Assembly: GCA_009918225.1 (NCBI GenBank)
Contig: RGEP01000100.1
Coordinates: 1 to 6,816, forward strand
Source of the DNA: Betaproteobacteria bacterium
Lineage (GTDB): Bacteria > Pseudomonadota > Gammaproteobacteria > Burkholderiales > Burkholderiaceae_C
Reading direction: 5' to 3'
Length of the DNA stretch: 6,816 bases
Below the pieces are notes generated by a model that did not search any database, was not told the origin of the DNA, and saw nothing but the letters and a program-made list of their open reading frames with translations. The translations under genes were made by a program, and so were the position numbers. Of the stretch, positions 6,058 through 6,816 are shown piece after piece (the stretch's first letter is position 1; the number at the start of each line of letters is the position of its first letter).

Positions 6058-6429
6058 TCAGGCAGTGGCCTCGAAGGCACCGGGCCACCAGTGCAGCACC
6101 GAGCCCTCCAGCGCCACCACGTCGAAGCGGCAAGGCGGCGGTTGCGAACAGCGCAGCAAATAGTGGCGGGCGGCCAGGACCAGGCGGCGCTGTTTGAGTG
6201 GCGTCACGCTGGCGCCGGCGCCGCCCTGGCGGGTCTGGGCGCGGGCCCGCACTTCTACGAACACCAGGGTGCCTTGGGGCGTGCGCATGATGAGGTCGAT
6301 CTCACCCCCTCGGCGATGAGGCCCGCGGGCGACCCGATAATTGCGCTGCACCAGCGTCAGACCCTGGGCCTGCAGGTACCGGCAGGCGCGGTCTTCGGCC
6401 TCTGAACCTTTTTGCTGTGTGAATCCCAC
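6058..6429 (-). CDS. yraN: YraN/UPF0102-family putative endonuclease-like protein
   Basis: A small conserved protein (123 residues, normal for the family) with a restriction-endonuclease-like fold. Its cellular role is poorly defined. Visible marks are KGSEAEDRACRYLQAQGL (7-24), RNYR (29-32), GGEIDLI (41-47) and VFVEVRAR (56-63), the latter two matching the D and ExK/R parts of the nuclease-like core. It ends in CRFDVVALEG. No ATG suits the family N-terminus. Two adjacent GTG codons, at 6432 and 6429, precede GFTQQKG, and I took the inner one. The frame stays open to an ATG at 6654, but that extension is antisense to rsmI and unlike YraN. It lies head to head with rsmI and upstream of the SIS gene by about 30 bases, as in E. 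coli without lpoA. Confidence 0.9.
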   Translation of the reverse strand: MGFTQQKGSEAEDRACRYLQAQGLTLVQRNYRVARGPHRRGGEIDLIMRTPQGTLVFVEVRARAQTRQGGAGASVTPLKQRRLVLAARHYLLRCSQPPPCRFDVVALEGSVLHWWPGAFEATA

Positions 6430-6433
6430 CACC

Positions 6434-6816
6434 GTGCTCAACGCAGCAGCCCAAGCGGCTGGCGCACAAGACTTCCCCCCCGGTGCACTGTATGTGGTGG
6501 CCACGCCCATCGGCAACCTTGCGGACATCACCCTGAGGGCGGTGCACACCCTGGCCCTGGTGGACGCGGTGGCTTGCGAGGACACCCGGCAGAGTGCCCA
6601 CCTCTTGACGGCCCTGGGCCTGCACAAGCCGCTGTTGGCGGTGCATGAACACAACGAGCGTGAAGGCGCCCAAAAGGTGGTGGAGCGCCTGCTGCGCGGC
6701 GAGCGCGTGGCCTACATCAGCGATGCGGGCACCCCGGCGGTAAGCGACCCCGGTGCCGCCCTGGTGCAAGCCGTGCGCGATGCGGGTTGTCGGTGCCTGC
6801 CCCTGCCCGGCGCCAG
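6434..6816 (+). CDS. rsmI: 16S rRNA (cytidine-1402-2'-O)-methyltransferase, 3' end cut by window edge
   Basis: RsmI (YraL) is a tetrapyrrole-methylase-fold enzyme that uses S-adenosylmethionine to 2'-O-methylate C1402 in the decoding centre of 16S rRNA. The first 127 codons are present. Family marks are LYVVATPIGNLADITLRA (19-36), the CEDTR motif, HEHNE, and YISDAGTPAVSDPG, after which the frame runs off at PLPGA. The family is about 280-300 residues, so over half is missing. No ATG is suitable. GTG at 6434 gives an 18-residue leader before the first strand, a usual length, and an in-frame GTG at 6419 is an alternative that would overlap yraN. Neither start has a recognisable Shine-Dalgarno. 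It is divergent from yraN with almost no gap. Confidence 0.93.
   Translation, partial: MLNAAAQAAGAQDFPPGALYVVATPIGNLADITLRAVHTLALVDAVACEDTRQSAHLLTALGLHKPLLAVHEHNEREGAQKVVERLLRGERVAYISDAGTPAVSDPGAALVQAVRDAGCRCLPLPGA

Noticed and set aside
6430..6654. Upstream extension of yraN to ATG 6654
   Set aside because: The added residues are antisense to the conserved rsmI N-terminus and do not resemble YraN proteins, which begin near GFTQQKG.

Overview
The window is GC-rich, gene-dense bacterial chromosome. The gene content, gene order and protein style (Ala/Arg/Gly/Pro-rich, yggS beside pilT and proC, and an rsmI/yraN/diaA/BON-lipoprotein block) suggest a betaproteobacterium, most likely Burkholderiales near Comamonadaceae. 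That placement is inference from the sequence alone. No tRNA, rRNA, CRISPR array, insertion sequence or phage gene was seen, and no gap between genes exceeds about 105 bases.

Left block (1-2571, minus strand). Three genes read right to left: yggS (PLP-homeostasis protein), an arginase gene rocF, and proC (pyrroline-5-carboxylate reductase, running off the left edge). yggS and rocF overlap by 14 bases. Arginase would make ornithine, which an aminotransferase not in this window could turn into the substrate family of ProC, so the block looks like an arginine-to-proline unit with a PLP-linked partner. The arginase reading frame is broken. About 10 bases are missing exactly where the Mn-binding GGDH motif should be, so the gene is a recent pseudogene or carries a sequence error.

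Middle block (2629-4637, plus strand). Divergent from yggS is a PilT/YggR-type retraction ATPase. It overlaps by ATGA a 3-hydroxyisobutyrate-dehydrogenase-family oxidoreductase, where many relatives would be expected to carry pilU.

Right block (4726-6816). Reading leftward are yraN, a DiaA/GmhA-like SIS protein and a two-BON-domain lipoprotein (DolP/YraP type). rsmI reads rightward and is cut by the window edge. This is the E. coli yraL-yraN-diaA-yraP arrangement without lpoA. The SIS protein has lost the usual sugar-phosphate-site residues, and the yraN and rsmI start codons nearly touch head to head.

No wholly new system is evident. The points most worth a second look are the disrupted arginase, the nested tandem repeats inside yggS, the degenerate SIS protein, the orphan pilT-dehydrogenase pair, and the zero-gap divergent starts.
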